Shown: positions 33,107 through 43,100 of the stretch, piece by piece | How the letters are laid out: the number at the start of each line of letters is the position of its first letter | How positions within the stretch are numbered: the stretch's first letter is position 1 | Assembly: GCA_016209015.1 (NCBI GenBank) | Contig: JACQWY010000022.1 | Location: 124,001 to 188,000, forward strand | Reading direction: 5' to 3' | DNA from: Gammaproteobacteria bacterium | GTDB lineage: Bacteria > Pseudomonadota > Gammaproteobacteria > Ga0077536 | DNA length: 64,000 nt | Translations under genes and position numbers: made by a program | The notes under the pieces: model-generated | What the model saw: the letters and a program-made list of their open reading frames with translations, nothing else | Told to the model about the DNA's origin: nothing | Database searches by the model: none

Positions 33107-36100
33107 ATGTCGACGTTCTCCTTCCTCTCGAATCTCAAGATCCGGGGCAAGCTCGTGGCCGCGATGCTCGCGGCGGGGCTCGTGCCGCTCGTCGTCAGCG
33201 GCGTGATCGCGAACCGGCTCGCGAACTCGGCGCTCAGCCGGCAGGCGTCCCAGCAGTTGCAGTCGCTGGTCGCCGTGAAGAAATCGGAGATGCAGGACTA
33301 CTTCCAGCTCATCAGGGGCCAGGCCGCCTCGCTCGCCGAGGACGACACGCTGCTCGAAGCGATGCCCGAGTTCGAGCGCGCCTTCCGGCAACTGCCCGCC
33401 GATCTCGCGGCCGAGACGATCGCCAAGAGCGACGTCGAGACGCGCGTGGCAGGGCATTTCGACCAGGCGTTCATGGCCGAGTACGCCAAGCACACCAAGA
33501 AGCCCTTCGACGCCCGATCGCTCGTGGCCGGCGGCGAAGCCGGGCGGGCCGCGCAGTATCTCTACATCGCCACGAATTCCCATCCGGTCGGCGAGAAGGA
33601 CGCATTGATGCGGGCCGAGGGCGCGGCGGGATACAACACCGTCCACGCGAGATTCCACCCGGGGCTGCGCAACTTCATCAAGCGCTTCGGCTACTACGAT
33701 CTGTTCCTCATCGCGACCGACGGGACCGTCGTCTACACCGTGTTCAAGGAGGGCGACTTCGGCGCGAACCTGACGACCGGTCCGCTGCGCGAGTCGAATC
33801 TCGGTCGTGCGTTCGCGGCCGCCGCGAAGGCCAAGGCTGGCGAGGCGGGGATCGTCGATTTCGCGCCGTATGCGCCTTCCTACGCAGATCCGGCGTCGTT
33901 CGTCGCCGTGCCGATCCGCGACGGCGAGCGGCTCGTCGGCGTGCTTGCGATGCAAATGCCGGTCGGCCGCATCAATGCCATCATGCAGGAGCGGGAGGGC
34001 CTCGGTGAATCCGGAGAAACCTATCTCGTCGGGCGCGACGATCTCATGCGCTCGCAATCCGCGTTCGACAAGACGCAGAACGTCCTCGTCGCCCATGTCG
34101 ACGCCGCGGCGACGCGCGCCGCGTTCGCGGGCGAAACGGGGATCACGAACTACTTGGACCGCCACGGGGAGCCGGTGCTCGGCGCCTCGGCGCCGCTCGC
34201 GATCCCGGGGCTCGACTGGGTCATCGTCGCGGAAATCGATCGCGACGAGGCGCTCGCCGCCATCTCGCGCCTGAATTTCGCGATGATCGGCACGGCGCTC
34301 GCGGTCGGCCTCGCCGTCGGCTTCCTCGCCTTCGTCATCGGTGCCCGCAGCAGCCGCCGCGTGACCGCAGGCGTTGCCATCGCGCAGCGCATCGCCACCG
34401 GCAACTTCGACAACGCCATTACCGCCGATTCCGCCGACGAGCTCGGCGACCTGATGCGCGCGCTCGAAACCATGCAGACCGAACTGTTCGGGCGCATCGT
34501 CCGCGAGAAGAACGAGGCGACGCGCATCAACCAGGCGCTCGACGTCGCAACGGCGAACGTCATGATCGCGGATCCGGACGGCAGGATCGTCTACCTCAAC
34601 AAGAGCATCCTGGAATTGTTCCGGCAGGATGCCGAGGCCTTCCGCAAGGCCCTGCCGCACTTCGATGCGGATCGCATCCTCGGGGAGAGCTTCGATATCT
34701 TCCACGCGAATCCGGCGCATCAGCGTCGCATGCTCGCCAGCCTCAGCGGCAGCCACTCCGCGGAAATGAACCTCGGTGGCCGCATCATGTGCATCACCGT
34801 GGTCCCGGTGACGAACGCGGCCGGGGATCGCCTCGGCTTCGTCGCGGAGTGGGATGATCTCACCGAACAGCGCACCGCCGAGGCGGAGATCGAGCACGTC
34901 ATCACCGAAGCGGCCGCCGGACGGCTCGGCACACGACTCGACACGGCGCGCCTCAGCGGCGCCATGAAGTCACTGGGTGGGAGCATCAACGCGCTCATGG
35001 AATCGATCGTCGCGCCGCTCAATCTCGCCGCCGCGCATCTCGAGCAGATCGCCGACGGCGAAATCCCGCCGCCGATCAGCGCGGATTTCCAGGGCGACTT
35101 CCAGGCCATCAAGAACAATCTGAACACCTGCGCGGAAGTGCTGCGCACGCTGCTCGACGATACGAGCCGGCTCGCCCAGGCCGCGACGGCGGGCTGCCTC
35201 CAGGAACGCGCGGACCTCGATCGGCACTGGGGCGACTTCCGGCGCATCGTCGCCGGCATGAACGACACGCTCGATGCCATCGTGGCGCCGGTGCACGAAA
35301 CGAAGAGCGTGCTCGAAGAGCTTGCTGAAGGCGGGCTCACGCGCCGCGTCGAGGGCGACTTCCAGGGCGAGTTCGCGGTGCTCCGCGATGCCGTGAACGC
35401 CTCGACCGAGAATCTGCTGAACATGGTCGGCCGCATCCGCGAATCGGCCCGGACCATTCATGCGTCTTCCGGCGAGATCGCGAAGGGCAACCAGGACTTG
35501 AGTCAGCGTACGGAAGAGCAGGCCTCCTCGCTCGAAGAGACCGCGGCCTCGATGGAGGAGCTGACCGGCACCGTGCGCCAGAACGCCGACAACGCCCGTC
35601 AGGCGAATCAGCTCGCCGCGCGCGCGCGCGAAGAGGCCGAGAAGGGCGGTCGTGTCGTCGCCGACGCCGTAGGCGCGATGAACGAGATCGACACGTCCAG
35701 CCGGCGCATCGCCGACATCATCACCGTCATCGATGAAATCGCCTTCCAGACGAACCTGCTCGCGCTCAACGCCGCCGTCGAAGCGGCGCGCGCCGGCGAG
35801 CACGGCCGCGGCTTCGCGGTCGTGGCGGGCGAAGTGCGCAACCTCGCGCAGCGCAGCGCGGTCGCGGCGAAGGAAATCAAGACGCTCATCCAGGACAGCG
35901 TCACGAAGGTCGAAGAAGGGTCGCGCCTCGTCAACGAATCGGGACGCACGCTCGACGGCATCGTGAGCGCCGTGAAGAAGGTGAGCGACATCGTCGGCGA
36001 GATCGCGGCCGCGTCCGCCGAACAGTCCGTCGGCATCGAGCAAGTCAACAAGGCGCTCACGCAGATGGAACAGGTGACGCAGCAGAATGCCGCGCTCGTC

Positions 36101-36346
36101 GAGGAATCGGCCGCGGCGAGCGAGTCGATGAGCGACGAGGCGCGCGGACTCAACGAGCTCATCGCCTTCTTCCGCACCGGCGTCGCGGAGCCTGCGACGC
36201 AGGCCGGCACCGCCACGGCACCGGGCGCCGAACGGCGCGGCGCGAACCGGCCGTGGCGCGCGCCCGAGGCCGAGGACAAGACCGCGCCGCGGCGCCGCGC
36301 CGCCGCGACGAGCAAACCCGTCGCCGACGACTGGAGTGAGTTCTAA
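33107..36346 (+). CDS. large methyl-accepting chemotaxis protein with Cache, PAS and tandem HAMP-like units
   Basis: A 1079-residue chemoreceptor. Membrane helix 1 (about 15-37) is followed by a large periplasmic Cache-like sensor (about 40-385), helix 2 (about 390-412), HAMP, a PAS domain (about 475-590) and then tandem HAMP-like segments (about 600-780). The signalling hairpin includes the conserved tip [25 protein letters not shown] with Gln/Glu methylation helices. The last five residues, DWSEF, resemble the NWETF tether that recruits CheR and CheB. The ligand is unknown. A terminator follows. Confidence 0.95.
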   Translation: MSTFSFLSNLKIRGKLVAAMLAAGLVPLVVSGVIANRLANSALSRQASQQLQSLVAVKKSEMQDYFQLIRGQAASLAEDDTLLEAMPEFERAFRQLPADLAAETIAKSDVETRVAGHFDQAFMAEYAKHTKKPFDARSLVAGGEAGRAAQYLYIATNSHPVGEKDALMRAEGAAGYNTVHARFHPGLRNFIKRFGYYDLFLIATDGTVVYTVFKEGDFGANLTTGPLRESNLGRAFAAAAKAKAGEAGIVDFAPYAPSYADPASFVAVPIRDGERLVGVLAMQMPVGRINAIMQEREGLGESGETYLVGRDDLMRSQSAFDKTQNVLVAHVDAAATRAAFAGETGITNYLDRHGEPVLGASAPLAIPGLDWVIVAEIDRDEALAAISRLNFAMIGTALAVGLAVGFLAFVIGARSSRRVTAGVAIAQRIATGNFDNAITADSADELGDLMRALETMQTELFGRIVREKNEATRINQALDVATANVMIADPDGRIVYLNKSILELFRQDAEAFRKALPHFDADRILGESFDIFHANPAHQRRMLASLSGSHSAEMNLGGRIMCITVVPVTNAAGDRLGFVAEWDDLTEQRTAEAEIEHVITEAAAGRLGTRLDTARLSGAMKSLGGSINALMESIVAPLNLAAAHLEQIADGEIPPPISADFQGDFQAIKNNLNTCAEVLRTLLDDTSRLAQAATAGCLQERADLDRHWGDFRRIVAGMNDTLDAIVAPVHETKSVLEELAEGGLTRRVEGDFQGEFAVLRDAVNASTENLLNMVGRIRESARTIHASSGEIAKGNQDLSQRTEEQASSLEETAASMEELTGTVRQNADNARQANQLAARAREEAEKGGRVVADAVGAMNEIDTSSRRIADIITVIDEIAFQTNLLALNAAVEAARAGEHGRGFAVVAGEVRNLAQRSAVAAKEIKTLIQDSVTKVEEGSRLVNESGRTLDGIVSAVKKVSDIVGEIAAASAEQSVGIEQVNKALTQMEQVTQQNAALVEESAAASESMSDEARGLNELIAFFRTGVAEPATQAGTATAPGAERRGANRPWRAPEAEDKTAPRRRAAATSKPVADDWSEF

Positions 36347-36366
36347 ATAGACCGTTCTCCACGCAT

Positions 36367-36405
36367 GGCCGACGCGGCGCCGATGCCGCTTCGGCCACGG
36401 GTTTT
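36367..36405 (+). terminator. terminator-like hairpin after the large chemoreceptor
   Basis: GGCCGACGCGGC and GCCGCTTCGGCC form a 12-pair stem with one mismatch and a six-base loop (36367-36396), followed four bases on by G and TTTT (36401-36405). The short T-run makes it a moderate intrinsic terminator, 20 bases past the stop. Confidence 0.6.
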
Positions 36406-36476
36406 CCGGCATCGACTTGCCGGCTGATTTCGCCCACAATCCCCGCTCGTCCGTACAACTATTCGAGAGGGGAGCC

Positions 36477-37220
36477 GTGCAGATCGAAGACTCCGTCGCG
36501 CTGGTCACCGGTGCCAATCGCGGTCTGGGAAAGTGTTACGTCGAGACGCTGCTGAGCCGGGGCGCCGCCCGCGTCTACGCCTGTGCGAGACAGCCCGCCA
36601 GCCTGGAATCGATCGTCGCACTCGATCCGAAACGCATCGTGCCGGTCGCGCTCGACGTCACGCACGAGGGCGACGCGGCACGTGCCGCGGTCTCGAATTC
36701 GGACGTGACGCTGCTCATCAACAACGCGGGCGTGTTCCACAACTTCGGCGGCTTCGTGATGCAACCCGACAATGCCGCCATTCGCCACGAGATGGACGTC
36801 AACTACTTCGGGGTCCTCGCGCTGTGCCAGGCCTTCGCTCCGGTGCTCGCGCGGAACGGCGGCGGTGCGATCGTCAACGTGCTGTCGATCCTCGCCACCA
36901 TCGCGACGCCCGCCACCGGCTCCTACTGCGCGTCGAAGTTCGCCGCGCTCGCGCTCACGCGCTGCGTGCGTGCCGAGCTCGCGGCGCAGCGCACGCTCGT
37001 CGTCGCCGCGATGCCCGGCACGATCGACACCGACATGGCGAAAGACTATCCGGGTCCGAAGGTCTCGCCCGAGGAAGTCGTCTCGGCCACGCTGGAGGCG
37101 ATCGTCAGCGGAACCGAGGAGATCTACATCGGGGATCAGGCGCGCACGCTCGCCGCGCAGTATCGCGCCGATCCCGAAGCGGTGGCGCGCGAGCGCGCTG
37201 CCTTCCTGCCCGCGGTGTGA
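36477..37220 (+). CDS. short-chain dehydrogenase/reductase
   Basis: A 247-residue SDR: cofactor motif TGANRGLGKCYVETL, LLINNAGVFHN, catalytic Ser in NVLSILATIA and the YxxxK pair in GSYCASKFAAL. GTG 36477 was chosen because it follows GAGAGGGGAG and the protein then starts just before the first beta strand, as is usual. The stop is five bases before the methyltransferase start, so the two are probably co-transcribed. Substrate unknown. Confidence 0.9.
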   Translation: MQIEDSVALVTGANRGLGKCYVETLLSRGAARVYACARQPASLESIVALDPKRIVPVALDVTHEGDAARAAVSNSDVTLLINNAGVFHNFGGFVMQPDNAAIRHEMDVNYFGVLALCQAFAPVLARNGGGAIVNVLSILATIATPATGSYCASKFAALALTRCVRAELAAQRTLVVAAMPGTIDTDMAKDYPGPKVSPEEVVSATLEAIVSGTEEIYIGDQARTLAAQYRADPEAVARERAAFLPAV

Positions 37221-37225
37221 GCACC

Positions 37226-38077
37226 ATGACGACCGCGGACGATCGCGCCGGCTACGAGCGCCGCATCGAGGGTCACTACGCACCGACCGACATTCCGTCG
37301 CGGATACTCGAGTGCCTGCGCGCCGCGGGGCGCGAGCCGGAACGTCTCACGCGCGAGGACACGGCGGCGTTCGACGAATTCCACGGCGGCGGTCGCGAAT
37401 CGACGCGCGCGCTCGCGCGCTTCGCCGCTCTCGAACCGGGCCTGCGCATCCTCGACATCGGCAGCGGCATCGGCGGGCCCGCGCGCACGCTCGCCGCCGA
37501 ATTCGGGGCCACGGTCACCGGCATCGATCTGACGTCGGGATTCGTGCAGGCCGCGGTGCTGCTGAGTGGTCTGCTCGGTATGGCGCACAGTGTCGATTTC
37601 GTGCACGGCTCGGCGCTCGACCTGCCGTTCGTCGACGCGAGCTTCGACGTCGTCTGGTCGCAGAACATGCTGATGAACATCGAGGACAAGCCGCGACTCT
37701 TCGCGGAAATCGCGCGCGTGCTCAAACCCGGCGGGCGCTTCGCGTTCGAGGCACTGCTCGAGAAGAGCGGCGAGCCGCTGCACTTTCCGTGCTTCTGGGC
37801 GGCGGAGCCCGCCCTGAGCTTTCTCCTCGGCGCCGCACCGCTGCGCGCTGCGCTGGGCGCCGCCGGGCTCGCCGAGCGGCTGTGGGAAGACAATACGCCC
37901 GCCGTCATCGAGCTCGGGAAGCGGCGGCTCGCGGCGATGGAGCGCGGCGACGCGCCGCCGCTCGGCATCGGGGTCATCGTGCCGCACGACGTCGTCGCCA
38001 AGGCGCGCAACGTGCTCCGCAACAACGTCGAAGGGCGCACGGCGGCGATCCAGGCCGTGTTCGTGCGCGCGGGCTGA
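37226..38077 (+). CDS. class I SAM-dependent methyltransferase
   Basis: A 283-residue methyltransferase with motif I LDIGSGIGGPARTLA (about 73-87), post-I GIDLTSG, motif II SFDVVWSQNMLMNIED and motif III RVLKPGGRFAFEALL. The pattern resembles methyltransferases acting on glycine, sterols, tocopherols or small lipids, but the exact substrate is unknown. ATG 37226 lies five bases after the SDR stop. The lipoprotein gene starts five bases after its own stop. Confidence 0.92.
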   Translation: MTTADDRAGYERRIEGHYAPTDIPSRILECLRAAGREPERLTREDTAAFDEFHGGGRESTRALARFAALEPGLRILDIGSGIGGPARTLAAEFGATVTGIDLTSGFVQAAVLLSGLLGMAHSVDFVHGSALDLPFVDASFDVVWSQNMLMNIEDKPRLFAEIARVLKPGGRFAFEALLEKSGEPLHFPCFWAAEPALSFLLGAAPLRAALGAAGLAERLWEDNTPAVIELGKRRLAAMERGDAPPLGIGVIVPHDVVAKARNVLRNNVEGRTAAIQAVFVRAG

Positions 38078-38082
38078 CGGCG

Positions 38083-38475
38083 ATGCGGCGCGCGTACCGG
38101 CCGGCACTGCCGCTCCTCGCGGCGCTCGCGCTGTCCGCCTGCTCGGAAGCTTCGCGCGAGCACCCCTTCGAGACGGTGAAATCGCCCGGCGGCGCATGGT
38201 CGCTGAGCGCGAGTGTGATCGATCCCTGGTTTCCGCAGGGACCGCACTTCGTCGTCATCGCCGTGCGCGACGAGCAGAGCGGCGTGAGTAAGCGGCTCGC
38301 GAAGACGGATCTTGCCTACGACGGCGTACCGTTCACGAAGCAGAACATCGGCATCCGCTGGATCGGCGACACGCAGGCGCTCGTCTGTCTGCGCGCGACC
38401 GACCGACCCGACAAGGGCGTGCGGATCCTCATCAAGGACGGCAAACCGGGCGCCGAGCTGAAGCCCGGCTGCTGA
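38083..38475 (+). CDS. small lipoprotein of unknown function
   Basis: A 130-residue protein whose N-terminus is a lipoprotein signal: basic MRRAYR, a hydrophobic run and the lipobox ALSAC with Cys20. The mature part is short and beta-rich (WSLSASVIDPWFP, HFVVIAVRDEQSGVSK, NIGIRWIGDTQALVCLR), ending in a second Cys. It is not assigned to a family. Position after the methyltransferase (five bases) and before enoyl-CoA hydratase (14 bases) suggests operon membership. Confidence 0.8.
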   Translation: MRRAYRPALPLLAALALSACSEASREHPFETVKSPGGAWSLSASVIDPWFPQGPHFVVIAVRDEQSGVSKRLAKTDLAYDGVPFTKQNIGIRWIGDTQALVCLRATDRPDKGVRILIKDGKPGAELKPGC

Positions 38476-38489
38476 ACGCGGAGCGCGCC

Positions 38490-39281
38490 ATGAACGATGC
38501 CTCACCCGAGGGGACCGGTCTTCTCGTCCGCCGCGAGCGGCGCGCGCAGGGCGACGTCCTCCACCTGCGCCTGTGCGGACGCAAAGCCCTCAATCTCGTC
38601 GGCCGCGACGTGATGGAGCGCGCCGCCGCGACGCTCGCGGCCGCCGCCGGCCCCGACGTGCGCTGTGCGATCCTCTCCGGCATGGACGGGCGCGCATTCA
38701 TCGGCGGCGCGGATCTCCGCGAAATCGGCAGCCTCACGCCGCAGACGGCCGGACCGTTCATTCGCAGCATCCACGCGTTCTGTGCGGCGATCCGCGCGTT
38801 CCCGGCACCCGTGATTGGCCGGCTCGAGGGCTATTGCCTCGGCGCCGGTCTCGAAATCGCGGCGGCCTGCGACTTCCGTTATGCCGCGTCGACGGCGCAG
38901 CTCGGCATGCCCGAGGTGCGCATCGGTGTGGCGTCCGTGATCGAGGCCGTGCTGCTGCCGCAACTGATCGGCTGGGGCCACACGCGCGAACTGCTGCTGC
39001 GCGGCCACATCATCGACGCCGCCGAGGCGCTGCGCATCAGGCTCGTCGAGCACGTCTGCGCGCCGGCGGAGCTCGAGACCGCGATCGAGGCGGCCGTCGC
39101 CGACGTGCTCGCGAGCGCGCCGCGCGCGGTGCGCGACCAGAAGCGGCTCATCGCCGAGTGGGAGCGGCTCGCGCTCACCGATGCGATCGAAGCCGGCGTC
39201 GCGACGTTCGTTGCCGCCTACGACGGTACGGAGCCGCCGGAGTACACGTCGCGCTTCTTCGCCGGTCGGGACGGGCACTGA
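38490..39281 (+). CDS. enoyl-CoA hydratase/isomerase family protein
   Basis: A 263-residue crotonase-fold enzyme. The oxyanion-hole segments are FIGGADLREIG (about 70-80) and RLEGYCLGAGLEIAAACDFRYA; the second half has MPEVRIGVASVIEAVLLPQLIG. Canonical hydratase glutamates are only partly evident: one in MPEVRIGV aligns with a catalytic Glu position. It could hydrate, isomerise or hydrolyse a CoA ester. The gene precedes EthD by 59 bases. Confidence 0.9.
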   Translation: MNDASPEGTGLLVRRERRAQGDVLHLRLCGRKALNLVGRDVMERAAATLAAAAGPDVRCAILSGMDGRAFIGGADLREIGSLTPQTAGPFIRSIHAFCAAIRAFPAPVIGRLEGYCLGAGLEIAAACDFRYAASTAQLGMPEVRIGVASVIEAVLLPQLIGWGHTRELLLRGHIIDAAEALRIRLVEHVCAPAELETAIEAAVADVLASAPRAVRDQKRLIAEWERLALTDAIEAGVATFVAAYDGTEPPEYTSRFFAGRDGH

Positions 39282-39340
39282 GCCCCGGCCGCCCGCAACG
39301 ACGCCGCCGCCGCCCGGCGGCGCATATCAGGAGGTCCACG

Positions 39341-40279
39341 ATGAATCACGAAAACACCGCTCCGCTGATCGTCCTCAATGCGCTCGTGCTGCGCGCCGAC
39401 AGCTCGCCGCCGGAAGGCGTGCGCGCCGCGCGGCCGCGCTACAACGTCAATCGCGCGGGACAGGGCATCGAGGATGCGGAGACCGCGGATCGCACGCTCG
39501 CGCTCACCGACCGGCCCCAGCTCGAATGGGAGGCCTATGACGAATACTGGCGGAAAGTGCACGGTCCGAAGATCCTGCACAGCGACGGCCCCGACGACGT
39601 GCAGACGCCGCTGCTCCAGTTCTACCTCCAGCAGCATCGCGTGCCGAGCGGGCCGAGCTCGGAATACGCGCCGCCCTACGGCGCGCTGCCCGGCCCGGAC
39701 GGCACGCTCGTACGCGATCCCGCCGCGCGCTGCAAGCCGCCCGTGCGTCCCGCCTGGGACGGTCTCGCGCAACTCGCTTACCGGACGAAAGAGGACGTCG
39801 CGCGTTTCTTCGACCTCGGTCCGGGCAAGTACGGCGAGAAGATCGTGCCGGACGAGGCCGTGTTCCTGCGCGGCTTCGGCTTCCATCTCGCCGAGGAGCA
39901 CGTGATCTTCGCGCGCGGCGAGCAGCGCCGCGATCCCATCATCATGATCCGCTGCCACAGCCGCCGCGCAGGCAGCTCGCGCGCGGAATTCCGCGCCCGC
40001 TGGCTCGGCGCGCACGCCGCGCTCGTCGCCGGCCTCGCCGGGTCGCGCATGAAGCGCTACGTGCAACTCCACAACGTGAGCACGCCGAACGACCGGCTCT
40101 ACGATCCGGTCGGCGATCGCTACGACGGCGTGGCGATCCAGGCGTTCGCGAACATGAACGATCTCGAGGACTATCTCTCGAGCGACGCGTATGCGCGCGT
40201 CGCGGCCGACGAACGGGAATTCGCGGGCGGGACGAGTTACTTCACCGCTCTCAATTACGTCATCAAGGACATCACCTGA
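39341..40279 (+). CDS. EthD-domain protein, tandem
   Basis: A 312-residue cytoplasmic protein that appears to contain two EthD-type alpha+beta modules: an N-terminal one (EAYDEYWRKVHGPKILHSDG, then LLQFYLQQHRVP) and a C-terminal one (SRAEFRARWLGAHAALVAGL, RYVQLHNVS, DLEDYLSSDAYARV). EthD folds are dimeric ferredoxin-like barrels associated with oxidative degradation of ethers and other compounds; function is poorly defined. ATG 39341 has a strong AGGAGG. A stable hairpin follows its stop. Confidence 0.82.
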   Translation: MNHENTAPLIVLNALVLRADSSPPEGVRAARPRYNVNRAGQGIEDAETADRTLALTDRPQLEWEAYDEYWRKVHGPKILHSDGPDDVQTPLLQFYLQQHRVPSGPSSEYAPPYGALPGPDGTLVRDPAARCKPPVRPAWDGLAQLAYRTKEDVARFFDLGPGKYGEKIVPDEAVFLRGFGFHLAEEHVIFARGEQRRDPIIMIRCHSRRAGSSRAEFRARWLGAHAALVAGLAGSRMKRYVQLHNVSTPNDRLYDPVGDRYDGVAIQAFANMNDLEDYLSSDAYARVAADEREFAGGTSYFTALNYVIKDIT

Positions 40280-40285
40280 CGGAAG

Positions 40286-40311
40286 CGTCCGGGGTGGGTA
40301 CACCCCGGACG
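40286..40311 (+). terminator. strong hairpin after the EthD gene
   Basis: CGTCCGGGGTG and CACCCCGGACG pair perfectly over 11 bases around the loop GGTA, six bases after the EthD stop. It lacks a following T-run (GGGG comes next), so it may be a Rho-aided terminator, an mRNA-end stabiliser or an attenuating structure. Confidence 0.5.
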
Positions 40312-40404
40312 GGGTCCCGGACCACCGGGGCTCACCGGCATGTCAGGCTAATCCGGCCTGTCGGACGGCGCGCTCCGGGACGATCCCCGACCGTCCATCC
40401 CGAC

Positions 40405-40431
40405 TGATATTTCCGACATTCGTGCCGAAAT
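40405..40431 (+). promoter_or_regulatory. possible sigma-28 (FliA) promoter for the second chemoreceptor
   Basis: TGATATTT (40405-40412), 11 bases, GCCGAAAT (40424-40431) resemble the flagellar consensus TAAAGTTT-N11-GCCGATAA, with 5/8 and 6/8 matches and the exact spacer. It lies 62 bases before the chemoreceptor ATG. The left half is weak. Confidence 0.4.
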
Positions 40432-40493
40432 AAGGAGTGCCGGCGGCGTTGTTCGCCACGGCAATCGTTCCAGGCAAAGAAAGACGGTGAATC

Positions 40494-42044
40494 ATGTTCC
40501 GCAATCTGAAAATCGGTCCGCGCCTCTACCTGCTCGTCGGTCTGACGCTCGCGGCCCTCACCGGGCTCGTGACGTTCAATCTCGCGCGCCTCGGCGAGGT
40601 GCGCTCGAACCTCGAGACGGTCTACCAGGATCACATGCTCCAGCTCGAGCGCCTCGCGAAAGTCCAGGACCTGATGCGCGACAGCAACCAGCATCTGACG
40701 CTCGGCGTCGGCTTCCACGATCCCGCGAGTCCCGCGTCCGTCCTGCACAACGGTGATCACAACGTCGAGCGTCACCTCGCCGCGGTGGAGAAGGACATCG
40801 CCGAAGTCCATCGCCAATGGCAGGAATATCTGAGCCAGGTCCGCGACGGCAAGGAGAAGGAGCTCGCCGCGGCCAGCCTCGCGAGCCGTACGGCCTACGA
40901 GGAGAAGGGGCTCGTCGCGACGCTCGCGATGGTCCGGGCCGGTGCATTCATGACGGCGAACGAGCACCTCGTGAAAGTCGTGCTGCCCGGGTTCAGGCAG
41001 GCGGTCGCGGAGGGCGAGAAGCTCGTCGCGCACCAGGTGGAGGCGGCGAGCCGCCTGCATGCCGACGCGAACGCCGATTACCTGGATGCGCGCCTGTGGT
41101 CGTGGAGTCTGTATGGCACGGTCGTCGTGCTGGCGCTGGCATTCGCCTATGCCATCATCCGCAGCGTGACGCGACCGATGGCGGCAGCGGCAGAGCTCGC
41201 CGGGGCGCTCGCGGCAGGCGATCTGACCCGGACGGTCGAGGTCGGCAGCCGTGACGAAGTCGGGGTCCTGCTCGCCGCGATGAACCACACCGTCGAGCGT
41301 CTCGCGTCCGTCATCACGGAGGTGCGCACGGCGAGCGAGAGCCTGAGCTCCGCGAGCGAGCAGGTGGCCGCGACGAGCCAGAGCCTGAGCCAGGGCGCTT
41401 CCGAGCAGGCCGCGAGCGTCGAGGAAACCTCGGCCTCACTCGAGGAGATGGGGGCCTCGATCGCCCAGAACACGGAGAACGCGAAGGTCACGGACGGCAT
41501 CGCCGCGAAGGCCGCGCGCGACGCGCAGACCGGTGGCAAGGCGGTCTCGGACACCGTGCACGCGATGAAGGCGATCGCCGGGAAGATCGGCATCGTCGAC
41601 GACATCGCCTACCAGACGAATCTGCTCGCATTGAACGCCGCGATCGAGGCCGCACGCGCGGGCGCGCACGGCCGGGGCTTCGCGGTCGTCGCCGCGGAAG
41701 TGCGCAAGCTCGCGGAACGCAGTCAGGTGGCGGCGCGGGAGATCGGCGAGTTGGCCGGCTCGAGCGTCGAGCTGGCAGAGCGTGCCGGCACGCTGCTCGA
41801 CGAAATCGTGCCCTCGATCGGCAAGACCGCGGATCTCGTCCAGGAGATCGCCGCCGCCGGGCAGGAGCAGTCCGCCGGCACCTCGCAGATCGGCCGCGCG
41901 ATGGAGCAGTTGACGGGCTCGAGCCAGCTCACCGCGTCCGCTTCGGAAGAGCTCTCCGCGACGGCCGAGGAGATGAGCGCGCAGGCCGAGCACCTGCGCG
42001 AGGTGATCGACTTCTTCAAGATCGGAAGTCAGCGCGCGGCGTGA
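40494..42044 (+). CDS. methyl-accepting chemotaxis protein
   Basis: A 516-residue chemoreceptor. Membrane helix 1 (about 11-31), a helical periplasmic region of about 150 residues (four-helix-bundle type, [17 protein letters not shown]), helix 2 (about 205-225), HAMP and a signalling domain with the tip [23 protein letters not shown]-like region ([20 protein letters not shown]). It lacks a C-terminal pentapeptide and ends in a Gly/Arg/Ala tail. Transduces an unknown ligand to CheA/CheW. Confidence 0.94.
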   Translation: MFRNLKIGPRLYLLVGLTLAALTGLVTFNLARLGEVRSNLETVYQDHMLQLERLAKVQDLMRDSNQHLTLGVGFHDPASPASVLHNGDHNVERHLAAVEKDIAEVHRQWQEYLSQVRDGKEKELAAASLASRTAYEEKGLVATLAMVRAGAFMTANEHLVKVVLPGFRQAVAEGEKLVAHQVEAASRLHADANADYLDARLWSWSLYGTVVVLALAFAYAIIRSVTRPMAAAAELAGALAAGDLTRTVEVGSRDEVGVLLAAMNHTVERLASVITEVRTASESLSSASEQVAATSQSLSQGASEQAASVEETSASLEEMGASIAQNTENAKVTDGIAAKAARDAQTGGKAVSDTVHAMKAIAGKIGIVDDIAYQTNLLALNAAIEAARAGAHGRGFAVVAAEVRKLAERSQVAAREIGELAGSSVELAERAGTLLDEIVPSIGKTADLVQEIAAAGQEQSAGTSQIGRAMEQLTGSSQLTASASEELSATAEEMSAQAEHLREVIDFFKIGSQRAA

Positions 42045-42131
42045 GCCGACGCGCGGCGGGGAGCGTCGCCGGCTGGCGCGATGTCTCCCCGCTGCAGGCG
42101 GGATGACGCATGGTCGGCGTGGCGGCGCGGG

Positions 42132-42557
42132 TCAGCGCGCCGTGCCGATGCGCCGGTAACGGCCATCCATGCTCCATTCCCACAGTTCGCCGCTCACCGG
42201 ATCGAAGGCATAGTGCGCGACCAGGGGCGCCGTGGCGGGATCTCCGGCGCAGGGCGGAGCGTGCTTTTCGCGCACCGTGAACCAGCGGGTGTCGGCGCGC
42301 AGCCAAGGCCTCCGTTCGTCGACGGCGTCCTCGTCGATGCTCGCCGCTTCCGCGCCCGACTCGTCTTCCTCGATCGTCACGCATTCCTCACGCACGGCAT
42401 TCCCGGCCGCGACGCGGTGGCGGATCAGCGTTCGCGCCTCGTCCGCCGCCATGGCGTCGTGGAAGAAGAATGCGATCAGAAGGAGCCCGGGCACACGCGC
42501 CCTGAACGAGCGCCGGCGGCGTTCCGTCAGGTCGTGCGCCCTGTCGCTAGGAACCAC
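42132..42557 (-). CDS. hypothetical exported protein, 141 residues
   Basis: GTG 42557 follows AAGGGG and overlaps the end of the upstream lipoprotein gene by 11 bases. A basic N-region is followed by a hydrophobic stretch (VPGLLLIAFFFHDAMAADE) that fits a signal peptide. The mature part has AVREECVTIEEDESG, PLVAHYAFDPVSGELWEWSMDGRY and ends in IGTAR. The fold is unknown. It is the second gene of a two-gene unit with the lipoprotein, so an envelope role is likely. Confidence 0.7.
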   Translation of the reverse strand: MVPSDRAHDLTERRRRSFRARVPGLLLIAFFFHDAMAADEARTLIRHRVAAGNAVREECVTIEEDESGAEAASIDEDAVDERRPWLRADTRWFTVREKHAPPCAGDPATAPLVAHYAFDPVSGELWEWSMDGRYRRIGTAR

Positions 42558-43002
42558 ACATCACCCCTTGGCAGTCGGGATCGCGCGCAGCACAGTCGTC
42601 GCCCTCGTGCGACCAGCGGACGAGGATGTCGGAGGCGTCGGCGAGGAATATCGTCCGGCAGTGCAGGTGAACCTCGTGCCCCGGCGTGGTGTGCTCGATC
42701 CGGACCTTCCGCTTCTTGCCGTGCTCGTAGCGGGTCTCGGTCTCGGTGTAGGTCGACGACGGGCTCATGACGCTGCGCGAGCGGACGTACTCGAGGCTGC
42801 GTGCTCCGCTCGAGAGCCTGAAAGTCTGGCGCGGCGGCCCCCATTCCATGACGAGATCGTCGACGTGCCGGCCCATCCAGCGGTTCAAGATCTTTTCGTA
42901 GTTCGCGGTGGTCGCGCAGCCCGCGGTGAGCGCAGCGAGGCCGGCGACGAGGACGAGCAGCGGCAGCCTGCAGGCAGTGGGGGAGTGCGACATCGACTTC
43001 AT
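42547..43002 (-). CDS. lipoprotein of unknown function
   Basis: A 151-residue protein with lipobox ALTAGC (Cys at about residue 28). The mature part starts TTANYEKILNRWMGRHVDDLVMEWGPP, reminiscent of the SmpA/OmlA-like opening (a Gly-x-Pro turn after a helix), then SLEYVRSRSV, a charged segment (EHGKKRKVRIEHTT) and a Cys-containing end (GVMCGS). ATG 43002 has GAGGA upstream. It overlaps the following gene by 11 bases. Confidence 0.78.
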   Translation of the reverse strand: MKSMSHSPTACRLPLLVLVAGLAALTAGCATTANYEKILNRWMGRHVDDLVMEWGPPRQTFRLSSGARSLEYVRSRSVMSPSSTYTETETRYEHGKKRKVRIEHTTPGHEVHLHCRTIFLADASDILVRWSHEGDDCAARDPDCQGVMCGS

Positions 43003-43100
43003 GGTCCTCGCGGCAGTTCCTCTGCGGGTCGGTGTGCGCAATCTGCGACCGCTCGCGTGAATGCCGTATGAACCACGAGGCGCGTCGCGCGGACTTCTCC

